The notes under the pieces: generated by a model
Told to the model about the DNA's origin: nothing
Database searches by the model: none
What the model saw: the letters and a program-made list of their open reading frames with translations, nothing else
Source: Candidatus Omnitrophota bacterium
Lineage (GTDB): Bacteria > Omnitrophota > Gorgyraeia > B26-G9
Assembly: GCA_003645745.1 (NCBI GenBank)
Contig: QNCH01000065.1
Span: 1-7,703, forward strand
DNA: 7,703 nt
Direction: 5' to 3'
Position numbers and translations under genes: made by a program
In this document: positions 1 to 6,033 of the stretch, in pieces
Layout of the letters: every line of letters starts with the position of its first letter
How positions within the stretch are numbered: position 1 is the stretch's first letter

Positions 1-99
1 GAATTAATTGTTCCTATAGCCATGGAAAAGGAATTGAGATTTGCGATTCGTGAAGGCGGCAGGACAGTGGGCGCTGGAGTTATTTCTGAAATTATATAG
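1..99 (+). CDS. tuf: Elongation factor Tu, C-terminal end (partial)
   Basis: The window opens in frame 1 inside a gene whose last 32 residues run [20 protein letters not shown] and then [12 protein letters not shown] before a TAG stop. This matches the end of EF-Tu domain 3, where the segment [12 protein letters not shown] is nearly invariant in bacteria. EF-Tu is the cytoplasmic GTPase that brings aminoacyl-tRNA to the ribosomal A site; its GTPase domain lies upstream of the window. The gene is followed after 23 nt by rpsJ, the usual str-to-S10 junction in many bacteria, and no terminator hairpin lies between them, so read-through into the ribosomal protein genes is likely. The identification is secure; only the 5' part is missing. 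Confidence 0.95.
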   Translation, partial: ELIVPIAMEKELRFAIREGGRTVGAGVISEII

Positions 100-122
100 T
101 CAGCATAGGAAAGGGTTTCTGG

Positions 123-428
123 ATGTCACAACAAAAAATCAGAATAAAATTAAAAGCTTATGACCATCGTGTTTTGGATAAATCTACCGAGGGCATTGTA
201 AATATTGCCAAAGGAACAGGCGCGAAAATTTCAGGGCCAATACCTTTACCAACAAACAGGTCGTTATATACAGTATTACGTTCTCCGGTAATTGATAAAA
301 AGTCAAGGGAACAGTTTCAGATCAGGGTACACAAACGATTATTAGAAATCATCAGCCCTACAGCAAAAACAATTGACGCGTTAAAAAAGCTGGATTTGCC
401 TGCTGGGGTAGATGTAGAAATAAAGTAA
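123..428 (+). CDS. rpsJ: 30S ribosomal protein S10 (uS10)
   Basis: This encodes 101 residues, the normal S10 length. Family signatures are [15 protein letters not shown] near residues 5-19, GPIPLPT at 38-44, [13 protein letters not shown] at 61-73 and the ending [13 protein letters not shown]10 sits in the head of the small subunit and in many bacteria also partners NusB and NusG in transcription antitermination. The ATG is preceded by AGGAAAGGG at 107-115 with a 7-nt spacer. It follows tuf by 23 nt, too little room for the long L4-responsive leader known ahead of E. coli rpsJ. A 90-nt spacer containing a hairpin follows the stop. Confidence 0.98.
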   Translation: MSQQKIRIKLKAYDHRVLDKSTEGIVNIAKGTGAKISGPIPLPTNRSLYTVLRSPVIDKKSREQFQIRVHKRLLEIISPTAKTIDALKKLDLPAGVDVEIK

Positions 429-463
429 AATGTTTCATTATTAAAATCTATGGGGAAAAATTA

Positions 464-495
464 ACCTGTAGGGGGCAGGTATGCCTGCACCTTTA
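464..495 (+). repeat. Imperfect hairpin, copy 1 of a CCTGTAG...TATG palindrome
   Basis: In the rpsJ-rplC spacer, GCAGG (475-479) pairs with CCTGC (484-488) around the loop TATG (480-483). After one G-A mismatch (474/489) pairing continues with 470-473 against 490-493, including one G-U. The 5' side starts CCTGTAG at 465. A second hairpin, ACCTG (464-468) with CAGGT (476-480), would use part of the same arm, so the two folds exclude each other. No U-tract follows directly, so it does not look like an intrinsic terminator. A related copy lies at 5653-5684. It could be a dispersed palindromic repeat or an RNA control element; the sequence alone does not decide. Confidence 0.65.
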
Positions 496-518
496 ATAAT
501 TAAAAAAAGAGGAAGTAA

Positions 519-1142
519 ATGTTAGGTATTTTAGGCAAAAAAATGAAAATGTCTCAGGTTTTTACAGATAATGGTGATTGTGTCCCGATTACTTGTATTA
601 ATGCTGGGCCTTGTTTTGTGATTCAAGTTAAGAACAAGGAAAAAGATGGTTATCAGGCTATACAGCTTGGTTTTGAAGATAAAAAAGAAAAAAGAATGAC
701 AAAAGCTTTATTAGGACATTTTAAAAAGAGCGGAGTGTCTGGTAAAAAAATTGTTAAGGAACTATTAGTTGTTTCAGGTAAATATGAAGTGGGACAGAAA
801 TTAGAAGTAGGTATGTTTAAAAAAGGCGATTTTGTAGATGTTACTGGTCAATCTATTGGTAAAGGGTTTCAGGGGGGTATGAAAAGGTGGGGATGGAGTG
901 GAGGCCCTAAAACTCATGGTTCAATGCATCATCGCAGGCCTGGCTCTATTGGAGCGACAACAACTCCCGGCCGTGTATTAAGGGGGCATCATTTGCCTGG
1001 CCATATGGGAAATCGCAAAGTAACAATACAAAATCTAAAAGTTATTCAGGTGGACAGGGAAAATAATATTTTGTTAGTAAAAGGAGCTGTACCAGGCCAT
1101 AAGGGCAGCTATTTAATGATCAGAAAGGCAAAGAAAAAGTAG
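519..1142 (+). CDS. rplC: 50S ribosomal protein L3 (uL3)
   Basis: This encodes 207 residues, typical of bacterial L3. It starts with the family's LGxxLGxKMxMSQVF pattern (here MLGILGKKMKMSQVF). The central extended loop that reaches toward the peptidyl transferase centre is recognisable at about 112-165: GKGFQGGMKRWGWSGGPKTH, then PGSIG, TPGRVLRG and LPGHMGN. The C-terminal barrel strand carries VPGHKGS (191-197). L3 is an early-assembly 23S rRNA binder. The ATG has AGAGGAAG (508-515) just upstream. The position matching the glutamine methylated by PrmB in E. coli L3 appears to be Thr148. The next gene, rplD, starts one base after the stop, which suggests translational coupling. Confidence 0.98.
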   Translation: MLGILGKKMKMSQVFTDNGDCVPITCINAGPCFVIQVKNKEKDGYQAIQLGFEDKKEKRMTKALLGHFKKSGVSGKKIVKELLVVSGKYEVGQKLEVGMFKKGDFVDVTGQSIGKGFQGGMKRWGWSGGPKTHGSMHHRRPGSIGATTTPGRVLRGHHLPGHMGNRKVTIQNLKVIQVDRENNILLVKGAVPGHKGSYLMIRKAKKK

Positions 1143-1143
1143 A

Positions 1144-1779
1144 ATGTTTAGTTTATCCGTGTATAACCTTCTGGGAGAAGAAGTTACTAAAATAGACTTA
1201 GATGAGGAAATCTTTAACGGTAAAGTTAATATTTCTTTACTCCATCAGGTGATTAATATGTATCAGGCAAATAAGCGTCAGGGCACAGCATCAACAAAAA
1301 CACGTGCTAATGTCAGCGGCGGTAATTCAAAACCGTGGCGGCAAAAAGGCACTGGGCGTGCCAGGGTAGGATCCAGCAGGAGTCCTATTTGGCGTAAAGG
1401 CGGGATTGTCTTTGGCCCGCATCCGCGTGATTATTCATATAAAATGCCTAAAAAAATGAAGAGATTGGCTTTTATCTCAAGTTTGAATGCGCGTTTAAAT
1501 GAACAGCAGGTAAAAATTTTAGATGAATTAAAGGTTGATTCAGGGAAGACAAAAGAATTTGTGCAAATATTGAATACTCTTAATTTAAAACGAAAAATAT
1601 TGTTTGTATATGATCAGCTTGAAGCAACATCTTTTATGGCAGCAAGGAATATTAAACATGTGAATTTGAAAAAATGGCAAATTATTAATGCTTTAGATGT
1701 TTTAAGTTATGATAATTTTGTGATCACTAAAGCAGCGTTAGGCCAGCTGATTAGCCGTTTGAAGAAAGAGGAGAAATAG
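1144..1779 (+). CDS. rplD: 50S ribosomal protein L4 (uL4)
   Basis: This encodes 211 residues, the usual length. The long loop lining the peptide exit tunnel is clear at about 43-104, with KRQGTASTKTRANVSGG, KPWRQKGTGRARVGSSRSP and GGIVFGPHPRDYSYKMPKK. The globular part carries SSLNARL and the weakly conserved C-terminal half. L4 binds 23S rRNA early in assembly; in E. coli it also represses its own operon through the S10 leader, a leader for which there is no space ahead of rpsJ here. The ATG lies one base after the rplC stop and uses purine-rich sequence at the end of rplC (AGAAAGG) as its likely ribosome site. Confidence 0.98.
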   Translation: MFSLSVYNLLGEEVTKIDLDEEIFNGKVNISLLHQVINMYQANKRQGTASTKTRANVSGGNSKPWRQKGTGRARVGSSRSPIWRKGGIVFGPHPRDYSYKMPKKMKRLAFISSLNARLNEQQVKILDELKVDSGKTKEFVQILNTLNLKRKILFVYDQLEATSFMAARNIKHVNLKKWQIINALDVLSYDNFVITKAALGQLISRLKKEEK

Positions 1780-1785
1780 GTAAGG

Positions 1786-2064
1786 ATGTTAACTCCGTTT
1801 AGAATAGTTAGGTATGTGTTGAGTACGGAAAAAAGTACGCTTTTTGAAAAGCAGAATAAGTATTTTTTTTGTGTAGATAAAACTGCGAATAAGGTTGAAA
1901 TAAAAAAGGCAATAGAATATATTTATAATGTAAAAGTAAATACTGTGAATACACAGATGATGCCTGGCAAGCCGAAAAGGGTTAGGTATAAAAAGGGCAA
2001 GACTTCTGAATGGAAGAAAGCAGTAATTACTTTAAGGCAAGGCCAAAAAATAGTTTTAACATAA
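1786..2064 (+). CDS. rplW: 50S ribosomal protein L23 (uL23)
   Basis: This encodes 92 residues, within the family range. Hallmarks are STEKSTLFEKQNKYFFCVDK near the start (usual form TEKS...NKYVFxV), then ANKVEIKKAIEYIYNVKVNTVNT and the basic loop GKPKRVRYKKGKTSEWKKA. L23 surrounds the peptide exit and is the docking site for trigger factor and SRP. The ATG is 6 nt after the rplD stop, with GAGGAG at 1768-1773 as a somewhat distant ribosome site (12 nt). Its place between L4 and L2 is canonical. Confidence 0.97.
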   Translation: MLTPFRIVRYVLSTEKSTLFEKQNKYFFCVDKTANKVEIKKAIEYIYNVKVNTVNTQMMPGKPKRVRYKKGKTSEWKKAVITLRQGQKIVLT

Positions 2065-2085
2065 AAATGATTTTAGGAGAATAAA

Positions 2086-2922
2086 GTGGGAGTAAAATAT
2101 TATAAACCAATAACGCCTGGGTTGCGTTGGCGTAAAGGGGCAGATTTTTCTGAGATTACTACTGATAAACCTGAAAAATCTTTAACTATAGCTTTAAAGA
2201 AAACCGGTGGCAGAAATTCTAATGGCAGGATAACGTGTAGACATCGCGGTGGGGGGCATAAACGCAGATATAGGATAATTGATTTTAAACGTAATAAATA
2301 TGATATGCCTGCGAAAGTTTTAACAATAGAGTATGATCCTAATCGTTCAAGCAGGATTGCGCTTGTGGAGTATACAGATAAGGAGCGGCGTTATATAATT
2401 GCTCCGATAAACTTACAAGTTAACAGTGAAATTATTTCAGGTGAGAATGTGGAAATAAAGGTTGCTAATGCTATGCCAATTCGTAGTATTCCATTAGGTA
2501 CTTTTATCCATAATATTGAATTAAGGCCAAAAGGCGGGGCAGTATTAGCGAGAAGTGCTGGTGTCTCCGCGCAGCTAATGGCTAAAAAAGATAAATACGC
2601 GCACATTAAATTACCTTCAGGTGAAATAAGACTTGTGCCTTTAGGTTGTTACGCGACTATTGGTCAGGTTGGCAATCCTGATCATGATGCTCTCTCTTTA
2701 GGTAAAGCAGGAAGGGCACGATGGTTAGGGCGCAGGTCAACGGTTAGAGGGGTAGTGATGAATCCTATTGACCATCCACATGGCGGTGGAGAAGGTAAAA
2801 CTGGAGCTGGTAATCCTCATCCAGTTACACCATGGGGGAAACCAACTAAAGGTTATAGGACAAGAAAAAAGAAAAAATTTTCAAATAAATTTATTATAAA
2901 ACGGCGTAGTTCGAAAAAATAA
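2086..2922 (+). CDS. rplB: 50S ribosomal protein L2 (uL2)
   Basis: This encodes 278 residues, typical of bacterial L2. Signatures include the N-terminal [10 protein letters not shown], then [20 protein letters not shown] (47-66), the SH3-like core with [14 protein letters not shown], and the C-terminal [14 protein letters not shown] (225-238). His230 corresponds to the conserved histidine (E. coli His229) implicated in peptidyl transferase centre function. The tail is lysine and arginine rich. L2 binds 23S rRNA and helps join the subunits. The start is a GTG at 2086, supported by AGGAGA at 2075-2080 with a 5-nt spacer and by alignment of the N-terminus. Confidence 0.98.
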   Translation: MGVKYYKPITPGLRWRKGADFSEITTDKPEKSLTIALKKTGGRNSNGRITCRHRGGGHKRRYRIIDFKRNKYDMPAKVLTIEYDPNRSSRIALVEYTDKERRYIIAPINLQVNSEIISGENVEIKVANAMPIRSIPLGTFIHNIELRPKGGAVLARSAGVSAQLMAKKDKYAHIKLPSGEIRLVPLGCYATIGQVGNPDHDALSLGKAGRARWLGRRSTVRGVVMNPIDHPHGGGEGKTGAGNPHPVTPWGKPTKGYRTRKKKKFSNKFIIKRRSSKK

Positions 2923-2930
2923 TTTAATAC

Positions 2931-2935
2931 AGGAG
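2931..2935 (+). promoter_or_regulatory. Ribosome binding site deciding the rpsS start
   Basis: AGGAG lies 11 nt before the ATG at 2947 but only 2 nt before an in-frame TTG at 2938. The spacing and the usual N-terminus of S19 (M-x-RSxKKGPF) favour the ATG. Confidence 0.8.
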
Positions 2936-2946
2936 TATTGTTTTTT

Positions 2947-3234
2947 ATGTCAAGATCTATTAAAAAAGGCCCATTTGTAGATGCAAAATTGTTAAAAAAA
3001 GTAGATAAGATGGCTAGAGCACATGAGCGCAAGCCAATTAAAACATGGTCAAGGCGTTCTACAATAATTCCTGAATTTGTTGGATATACATTTTTAGTGC
3101 ATAATGGGAAAATTTTTATGCCTGTATTTGTCGCGGAAAATATGGTGGGGTATAAATTAGGTGTATTTTCTCCAACACGTATCTTTAGAAAGCATAGCGG
3201 AATAAAGGCTAAGATAGCCGCAAAGAAGACGTAG
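2947..3234 (+). CDS. rpsS: 30S ribosomal protein S19 (uS19)
   Basis: This encodes 95 residues from the ATG at 2947; an in-frame TTG three codons upstream is unlikely given the ribosome site spacing. Family motifs are [11 protein letters not shown] (2-12), [20 protein letters not shown] (32-51), VHNGK and [20 protein letters not shown] (64-83). S19 binds near the top of the 30S head and contacts the A-site tRNA and the intersubunit bridges. Compared with the form familiar from E. coli (VGHKLGEFAPTRTYRGH), this copy has Tyr for the His and RKH for RGH, modest changes in an otherwise normal protein. It lies in the standard place after rplB. Confidence 0.97.
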   Translation: MSRSIKKGPFVDAKLLKKVDKMARAHERKPIKTWSRRSTIIPEFVGYTFLVHNGKIFMPVFVAENMVGYKLGVFSPTRIFRKHSGIKAKIAAKKT

Positions 3235-3263
3235 TTTGATTAAAATAAACGAGGTTAAAGTAA

Positions 3264-3593
3264 ATGGTTAAAGCAAAGTTGTGTTATTTACGTATGTCTG
3301 CTAGAAAAGTAAGGTTAGTTACAGAATTAATTAAGGGAAAACAAGCGTATAATGCCGTGGCATTATTACAGCATATCAAAAAACGTTCTGCATCGGTGTT
3401 GAATAAACTTGTGCGTTCTGCGATTGCTAATGCGAAAAATAAAGGTGAGGAAACAGAAAGTTTGTATGTTTTCAGGATTTTTGTTAATGAAGCCGCAACC
3501 TGGAAACGTTCTCGGGCCAATGCTTTTGGCAGATCAAGCAGAATTCGTAAACGTAGTTGTCATATTACTGTGGAATTAGCTGCTATACATTAA
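3264..3593 (+). CDS. rplV: 50S ribosomal protein L22 (uL22)
   Basis: This encodes 109 residues, the usual size. The N-terminal segment LRMSARKVRLVTELIKGK (9-26) is diagnostic, followed by SAIANAKNK and the long beta hairpin VNEAATWKRSRANAFGRSSR with IRKRSCHITVEL. The hairpin tip lines the peptide exit tunnel next to L4, close to where macrolides bind. The tip residues here (SRANAFG) differ from the E. coli form (IMPRAKG): the proline is missing and Phe88 sits where E. coli has Lys90. The ATG has GAGG at 3251-3254, 9 nt upstream. Confidence 0.97.
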   Translation: MVKAKLCYLRMSARKVRLVTELIKGKQAYNAVALLQHIKKRSASVLNKLVRSAIANAKNKGEETESLYVFRIFVNEAATWKRSRANAFGRSSRIRKRSCHITVELAAIH

Positions 3594-3614
3594 GATATAT
3601 ATTTAGGAGGAAAC

Positions 3615-4295
3615 GTGGGACAAAAAGTACATCCTTTGAGTTTTAGGTTGGGATATATTAAAGATTGGAATTCGCGTTGGTTTGCAAAGAATAAAGATTT
3701 CGGCAATTTTTTGTTAGCTGATTATAAAATTAGGAAGTATATAAAGAAAACTTTTGCCTCTGCTAATGTATCAAAAGTGGAAATAGAAAGAGCTGGTAAT
3801 CGTTTAAGGGTAATGGTGCATTCAGGCAGGCCTGGAGTGATTATCGGCAGGCATGGAGCAGATATTGACCGTTTAAGGGATAATTTGCAGCAGATGACAA
3901 ATAATGAAGTTTATGTTGATATCAAAGAAATACAGAATGTGTCCATTGAGGCTCAATTAGTCGCGGAAAATGTTGCTTTTCAACTGGAAAAAAGAATTTC
4001 TTTTAGAAGAGCAATGAAAAAAATTATTTCTCAGGCAGTTGCTTCAGGCGCGGGCGGGATTAAAATAATGTGTGCAGGAAGGTTAGGCGGAGCAGAAATA
4101 GCGCGTACAGAAAGTTATAAATCAGGTAAAATTCCTTTGCATACTTTGAGGGCAAACATTGAATATGGATTTGCCGAGGCGCGTACTACCTATGGAGTAA
4201 TTGGCATTAAATGCTGGATTTATAAAGGTGATGTGATTATAGGCACAAATCATCGCTCAGATACGTCCAGAGGGAATAAAGGAGAGAAGAAATAA
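3615..4295 (+). CDS. rpsC: 30S ribosomal protein S3 (uS3)
   Basis: This encodes 226 residues. It starts with [12 protein letters not shown], the S3 signature. A type II KH domain follows, with the GxxG loop in [11 protein letters not shown] (74-84; GRHG at 78-81). The C-terminal domain has FRRAMKK (130-136), [22 protein letters not shown] and the [19 protein letters not shown] stretch. Arg131, Arg132 and Lys135 match the mRNA-entry residues linked to helicase activity in E. coli S3. The protein lies at the mRNA entry tunnel of the 30S subunit. Translation begins at a GTG with a perfect AGGAGG (3605-3610) 4 nt upstream. The stop overlaps the rplP start by one base. Confidence 0.98.
   Translation: MGQKVHPLSFRLGYIKDWNSRWFAKNKDFGNFLLADYKIRKYIKKTFASANVSKVEIERAGNRLRVMVHSGRPGVIIGRHGADIDRLRDNLQQMTNNEVYVDIKEIQNVSIEAQLVAENVAFQLEKRISFRRAMKKIISQAVASGAGGIKIMCAGRLGGAEIARTESYKSGKIPLHTLRANIEYGFAEARTTYGVIGIKCWIYKGDVIIGTNHRSDTSRGNKGEKK
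4279..4286 (+). promoter_or_regulatory. Ribosome binding site for rplP inside the rpsC end
   Basis: AAGGAGAG lies within the last codons of rpsC, 8 nt before the ATG at 4295 and 17 nt before a second in-frame ATG at 4304. It supports the upstream start, which overlaps the rpsC stop as TAATG. Confidence 0.75.
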
Positions 4296-4711
4296 TGGTT
4301 TTAATGCCGAAAAGAGTAAAATATCGTAAGAGCCATCGTGGCCGTAGAAAGGGCTGTGCCAAAGGTGGAGCAAAGGTAAGTTTTGGAGAATTCGGGCTTC
4401 AGGCATTAGAAAGTGCCTGGTTAAAAAATACGCAATTGGAAGCTGCCCGTGTGGCTTTAACCAGATCTGTGCGTAGAGGCGGTAAAATTTGGATTAGAGT
4501 TTTTCCTGATAAATCCGTAACGAAGAAACCAGCGGAAACAAGAATGGGAAAAGGCAAAGGGATGCCTGAGTCTTGGGTGTCAGTGATTAAACCAGGAAGA
4601 GTTATTTTTGAAATTGAAGGAATCCCCGAAGATGTGGCAAAAGCAGCAATGCGTTTAGCTGCATGTAAATTACCGTTTCGAACAAAATTTATCAGCAGGT
4701 TTTGTTTATAG
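4295..4711 (+). CDS. rplP: 50S ribosomal protein L16 (uL16)
   Basis: This encodes 138 residues, as expected for L16. Motifs are [17 protein letters not shown] (4-20), [10 protein letters not shown] (30-39), [20 protein letters not shown] (61-80) and [20 protein letters not shown] (81-100). L16 binds near the A-site tRNA elbow and the peptidyl transferase centre and joins late in 50S assembly. Arg83 matches the arginine hydroxylated by YcfD (RoxA) in E. coli L16. The ATG at 4295 overlaps the rpsC stop by one base, and the N-terminus MVLMPKRV is one residue longer than the common MLMPKRV; the ATG at 4304 is possible but worse placed. Coupled translation with rpsC is likely. Confidence 0.97.
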   Translation: MVLMPKRVKYRKSHRGRRKGCAKGGAKVSFGEFGLQALESAWLKNTQLEAARVALTRSVRRGGKIWIRVFPDKSVTKKPAETRMGKGKGMPESWVSVIKPGRVIFEIEGIPEDVAKAAMRLAACKLPFRTKFISRFCL

Positions 4712-4728
4712 AAGATAAAATTAGGTTT

Positions 4729-4735
4729 AAGAGGA
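4729..4735 (+). promoter_or_regulatory. Ribosome binding site deciding the rpmC start
   Basis: AAGAGGA stands 5 nt before the ATG at 4741. An in-frame TTG at 4702 inside the end of rplP would add 13 residues unlike any L29 N-terminus and lacks such a site. Confidence 0.75.
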
Positions 4736-4740
4736 TAGTT

Positions 4741-4953
4741 ATGGCAAATAAAACAGAAGAATATAAAGATTATACAAAACTTGAGATAGAAGATAAATTA
4801 CGGCAATTAGAAGAAGAATTGTTTACTTTAAGAGTTAAAATTAAGGCTTTTAAATTGGATAAGCCGCATAGGATAAAATTGACACGTAGAAATATTGCAA
4901 GATTAAAGACATTTTTGAAGCAAATCGAATTAAAAGAAAATAATGGAAGGTGA
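4741..4953 (+). CDS. rpmC: 50S ribosomal protein L29 (uL29)
   Basis: This encodes 70 residues from the ATG at 4741, slightly longer than the common 60-70. The two-helix antiparallel coiled-coil pattern is plain: LEIEDKLRQLEEELFTLRVK, a turn around KLDKPHRIKLT, then RRNIARLKTFLKQIELK. The pattern P-x-RIxxxRRxIARxKT is diagnostic of L29. The protein sits beside L23 at the tunnel exit and contributes to the SRP and trigger factor platform. A short acidic and lysine-rich N-terminal stretch (MANKTEEYKDYTK) precedes the first helix. rpsQ follows with almost no spacer. Confidence 0.95.
   Translation: MANKTEEYKDYTKLEIEDKLRQLEEELFTLRVKIKAFKLDKPHRIKLTRRNIARLKTFLKQIELKENNGR
4945..4950 (+). promoter_or_regulatory. 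Ribosome binding site for rpsQ
   Basis: GGAAGG just before the rpmC stop lies 6 nt before the ATG at 4957. It favours that start over the TTG at 4954 (3 nt away) and the ATG at 4969 (18 nt away). Confidence 0.65.
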
Positions 4954-4956
4954 TTG

Positions 4957-5220
4957 ATGAGTAATACAATGAGTCAGTTAAAACACAGAGTAGGCATTGT
5001 GATTAGTAATAAAATGGATAAAACTTGTATTGTGCATGTGCCTCGTTTGACAAAACATCCGTTGTATAAAAAGACAATTCGTAAATTTGTTAATTTCAAA
5101 GTGCATGATGAACAAAATGCGGTAAAAAAAGGTGATAAAGTTGAAATAGTCGAAATCAGGCCTCTTTCTAAAGATAAACGTTGGATGCTTGTACGGATTA
5201 TAGAATCAAAGAAGGAGTAA
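4957..5220 (+). CDS. rpsQ: 30S ribosomal protein S17 (uS17)
   Basis: This encodes 87 residues from the ATG at 4957. The OB-fold core is typical: HRVGIVISNKMDKTCIVHVP, then HPLYKKTIRKFVNFKVHDEQ, KKGDKVEIVEIRPLSKDKRW and a basic C-terminal tail. S17 is a primary 16S rRNA binder in the body of the 30S subunit. The start could also be the ATG at 4969 (MSQLKHRVG), which would give a length nearer some family members, but the ribosome site fits 4957 better. It follows the rpmC stop by 3 nt, so coupled translation is likely. Confidence 0.95.
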   Translation: MSNTMSQLKHRVGIVISNKMDKTCIVHVPRLTKHPLYKKTIRKFVNFKVHDEQNAVKKGDKVEIVEIRPLSKDKRWMLVRIIESKKE

Positions 5221-5226
5221 CATCTA

Positions 5227-5595
5227 ATGATTTATATGCAGACAATTCTTAATGTTGCTGATAATTCAGGTGTACGTAAAGTATGCTGCATTGGGGTGCT
5301 TAAACGTTCAGGGAAAAGTTATGGTTCTATTGGCGATATTATTACCTGTAGTGCAAAGGAATGCCTGCCTAATAGCACGGTGAAAAAAGGGAGTGTGGTT
5401 AAGGCGGTAATTGTGCGTACAAAATTTCCTATTAGAAGGAAGAATGGCAGTTATTTAAGGTTTGACCGTAATGCGGTGGTAATTATTGATAATCAGAATA
5501 ATCCCATAGGCACAAGAATATTTGGGCCTGTAGCAAGAGAACTAAGAGAAAAAAGTTTTACTAAAATAGTTTCTTTAGCACCGGAAGTTATTTAG
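5227..5595 (+). CDS. rplN: 50S ribosomal protein L14 (uL14)
   Basis: This encodes 122 residues, exactly the common bacterial L14 length. It begins [19 protein letters not shown], close to the near-universal MIQxxTxLxVADNSGAR. It continues with [53 protein letters not shown] and [20 protein letters not shown]. The end SLAPEVI replaces the typical SLAPEVL. L14 forms intersubunit bridges and is the site where the silencing factor RsfS binds. AAGGAG at 5212-5217 lies 9 nt before the ATG. A 128-nt spacer, the largest in the window, follows. Confidence 0.98.
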   Translation: MIYMQTILNVADNSGVRKVCCIGVLKRSGKSYGSIGDIITCSAKECLPNSTVKKGSVVKAVIVRTKFPIRRKNGSYLRFDRNAVVIIDNQNNPIGTRIFGPVARELREKSFTKIVSLAPEVI

Positions 5596-5723
5596 TAATT
5601 TAATGTATAGGGAATTTATTTTTTAATGTGTGAAAATAATATTAAAAATAATCCTGTAGTGATAGGGTATGCCCTGTCTTCATAAATGTCAGAAAGTAAA
5701 TAATTTTTAAGGAAAATAGAAAC
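5596..5723 (+). other. Large AT-rich spacer between rplN and rplX
   Basis: This 128-nt stretch has no supportable reading frame. Its first half is very AT-rich (for example TTTATTTTTTAATG at 5615-5628) and its second half holds the hairpin described separately. A TAATAT at 5637-5642 resembles a -10 box but no credible -35 box stands at the right distance, so I do not call a promoter. AAGGA at 5709-5713 serves rplX. Confidence 0.6.
5653..5684 (+). repeat. Imperfect hairpin, copy 2 of the CCTGTAG...TATG palindrome
   Basis: AGGG (5664-5667) pairs with CCCT (5672-5675) around the loop TATG (5668-5671), and pairing goes on outward with T-G, A-T and G-C (5661-5663 against 5676-5678) and further interrupted pairs to 5655/5684. 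Like the copy at 464-495 it begins CCTGTAG and has nine bases between CCTGTA and the TATG loop. Stem positions differ between the copies but stay paired. An alternative fold, ATCCT (5651-5655) with AGGGT (5664-5668), parallels the alternative fold of copy 1. It ends about 40 nt before the rplX start. A repeat family or an RNA element are both possible. Confidence 0.65.
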
Positions 5724-6032
5724 ATGGCAATAAAAAAAGATGATACAGTTTATGTTATCGCAGGCAAAGAAAAAAATAAAAAAGGTAAGATCTTAAGCAT
5801 TAATCAGCAAAAGCAAAGGGCTTTAGTTCAGGGCGTTAATTTTTCATTTCGCCATACTCGTGCGAAACGTCAGGGCGAGCCAGGGGGAATTTTACAAAAA
5901 GAGAGTCCTCTGCATATTTCAAATTTAATGTTTTTTTGTCCACGGTGTAGTAAGCCAGCGCGTTTAGGTATGAAATTTTTAAATGACGGTACAAAAGTAA
6001 GATTTTGTAAAAATTGTCAGGAAGTAGTGTAA
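5724..6032 (+). CDS. rplX: 50S ribosomal protein L24 (uL24), four-cysteine form
   Basis: This encodes 102 residues, normal for L24. The N-terminal KOW motif is seen in [20 protein letters not shown] (4-23), where the family usually has GDxVxVIxGKDKGKxGKV, and is followed by [12 protein letters not shown]. The C-terminal half carries CPRC (72-75) and CKNC (95-98), a four-cysteine set likely to bind zinc; E. coli L24 lacks these cysteines, but many other bacteria have them. L24 initiates 50S assembly by binding the 5' part of 23S rRNA. AAGGA lies 10 nt before the ATG. rplE begins one base after the stop. Confidence 0.97.
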   Translation: MAIKKDDTVYVIAGKEKNKKGKILSINQQKQRALVQGVNFSFRHTRAKRQGEPGGILQKESPLHISNLMFFCPRCSKPARLGMKFLNDGTKVRFCKNCQEVV

Positions 6033-6033
6033 A

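Noticed and set aside
1863..1870. Run of eight T in rplW, and a similar T-run in rplE near 6329-6336
   Set aside because: Both are in frame in conserved proteins (Phe codons) and neither reading frame is broken, so there is no sign of programmed frameshifting or sequencing error.
2391..2606. Minus-strand open frame of 71 codons inside rplB
   Set aside because: It lies wholly antisense to a strongly conserved L2 gene, resembles no known family and has no supporting context; it is a shadow frame.
3284..3520. Minus-strand open frame of 78 codons inside rplV
   Set aside because: It is antisense to the conserved L22 gene and no independent evidence supports it.
3825..3858. Direct repeat GGCAGGCCTGGAG and GGCAGGCATGGAG, 21 nt apart
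   Set aside because: It encodes the conserved GRPG and GRHG parts of the S3 KH domain; protein constraint explains it.
5527..5533. A further CCTGTAG, as in the two hairpins
   Set aside because: It lies in rplN codons for the conserved FGPVARELR segment and has no TATG loop or stem after it.
5614..5642. Possible promoter with TAATAT at 5637-5642
   Set aside because: The base pairs at -35 spacing (AATTTA region) do not resemble TTGACA and the area is so AT-rich that a -10-like box is expected by chance.
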